Assembly (NCBI GenBank): GCA_964348185.1 | Contig: CAYGBW010000187.1 | Coordinates: 1-15,385, forward strand | Direction of reading: 5' to 3' | Origin: CAYGBW01 sp964348185 | GTDB lineage: Bacteria > Desulfobacterota > BSN033 > WVXP01 | DNA: 15,385 nt | Part shown: piece by piece, positions 15,118 to 15,385 of the stretch | Numbering within the stretch: position 1 is the first letter of the stretch | Layout of the letters: every line of letters starts with the position of its first letter | The notes under the pieces: generated by a model | Told to the model about the DNA's origin: nothing | Database searches by the model: none | What the model saw: only the letters and a program-made list of their open reading frames with translations | Translations under genes and position numbers: made by a program

Positions 15118-15385
15118 ATGGATGAAGGCAAAAATGTAGGGGTTCGATTTATCGAACCCGTAAGGAAATCATTAAAGAGGAAAGAGATAAGGCTAAAAGG
15201 CTACGATTATAGATCGAATGGTTACTATTTTGTTACGATTTGCCCTCATAGAGGAAAACCTAATCGGAAGCGACATAGGAACGTTGTAGAGCGGATTTTA
15301 CTCTCTTTGCCGGAGCGATTTTCTGGATTAAGAATAGACTGGTATGTCCTCATGTCTACTCATCTCCATGCAATTCTGGTCTTTG
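15118..15385 (+). CDS. Y1 (REP-associated/IS200-like) transposase, 5' part, runs off the window
   Basis: A frame open from ATG 15118 to the window end (89 codons, no stop) contains the typical RAYT N-terminal pattern IRLKGYDYRSNGYYFVTICP, then ILLSLPERF and the HUH motif H-L-H in VLMSTHLHAIL. It belongs to a different Y1 subgroup from the transposase at 458-1423, which starts PLRVEYEGAFYHITARG. The first ~20 residues (MDEGKNVGVRFIEPVRKSLK) are not part of the catalytic fold and include a stretch encoded by a palindrome (15140-15159). The true start might lie further downstream. The catalytic tyrosine would be beyond the window end. Confidence 0.85.
   Translation, partial: MDEGKNVGVRFIEPVRKSLKRKEIRLKGYDYRSNGYYFVTICPHRGKPNRKRHRNVVERILLSLPERFSGLRIDWYVLMSTHLHAILVF
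15140..15159. repeat. Perfect REP-like palindrome at the 5' end of the transposase frame
   Basis: GGGTTCGAT and ATCGAACCC are perfectly complementary around a TT loop. The palindrome encodes GVRFIEP of the transposase N-terminus. Such hairpins are the kind of site Y1 transposases bind and cut, so it may be the left-end recognition site or an inserted REP unit now translated. Confidence 0.7.

Noticed and set aside
1..15385. CRISPR array, tRNA, rRNA or a defence system
   Set aside because: No regularly spaced repeats, no tRNA cloverleaf or rRNA sequence, and no nuclease/toxin gene pair were seen on either strand.

Overview
The window looks like an accessory stretch of a bacterial chromosome of moderate GC content. 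The mixture of a Dpp/Opp-type peptide importer, a hydantoinase-B-like enzyme, a UbiD-family decarboxylase, a DUF1989 protein and Y1 (REP-associated) transposases fits an uncultured proteobacterial or Desulfobacterota-like organism. No rRNA or other marker gene is present, so the lineage is inference only.

Layout. (1) 1-1480: a minus-strand Y1 transposase fused to a DnaA-like C-terminal DNA-binding domain. It is bracketed by inverted copies of a ~25-28 bp repeat, and a third copy lies further left. (2) 1480-2520: an AT-richer, gene-poor stretch with a short coding-like relic (1562-1702) and a plus-strand DUF5675 gene whose N-terminus looks damaged. (3) 2552-11088: one long minus-strand block, in transcription order hyuB-like (interrupted by an in-frame TAG), M20-family amidohydrolase, periplasmic family 5 binding protein, two permeases and two ATPases. 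Gaps of 4-32 bp or overlaps from the amidohydrolase onward indicate one transcript. (4) 11089-11583: a divergent control region with a large imperfect hairpin and a strong sigma70-type promoter (TTGACA-17-TATGAA) facing the UbiD-family gene. (5) 11584-13749: the UbiD-family gene (+) converging on a DUF1989 gene (-). (6) 13750-14260: a decayed copy of the 3' end of the binding-protein gene, then a second promoter closely resembling the ubiD promoter. (7) 14261-14977: an orphan LivF ATPase. (8) 15118-end: the 5' part of a second Y1 transposase whose N-terminal codons contain a perfect REP-like palindrome.

Working idea (inference): the cell imports an amide- or peptide-like nitrogen compound through the ABC system, and the M20 amidohydrolase and the hydantoinase-like enzyme open or trim it inside the cell. 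UbiD and DUF1989 would handle a decarboxylation and a deimination- or urea-related side reaction. The nonsense codon in hyuB, the binding-protein relic, the orphan LivF and the transposases show a region under rearrangement, perhaps partly decaying. The system's parts are known families. What seems less ordinary is their combination, the unusual M20 metal site, the paired promoters and the repeat/transposase arrangement.
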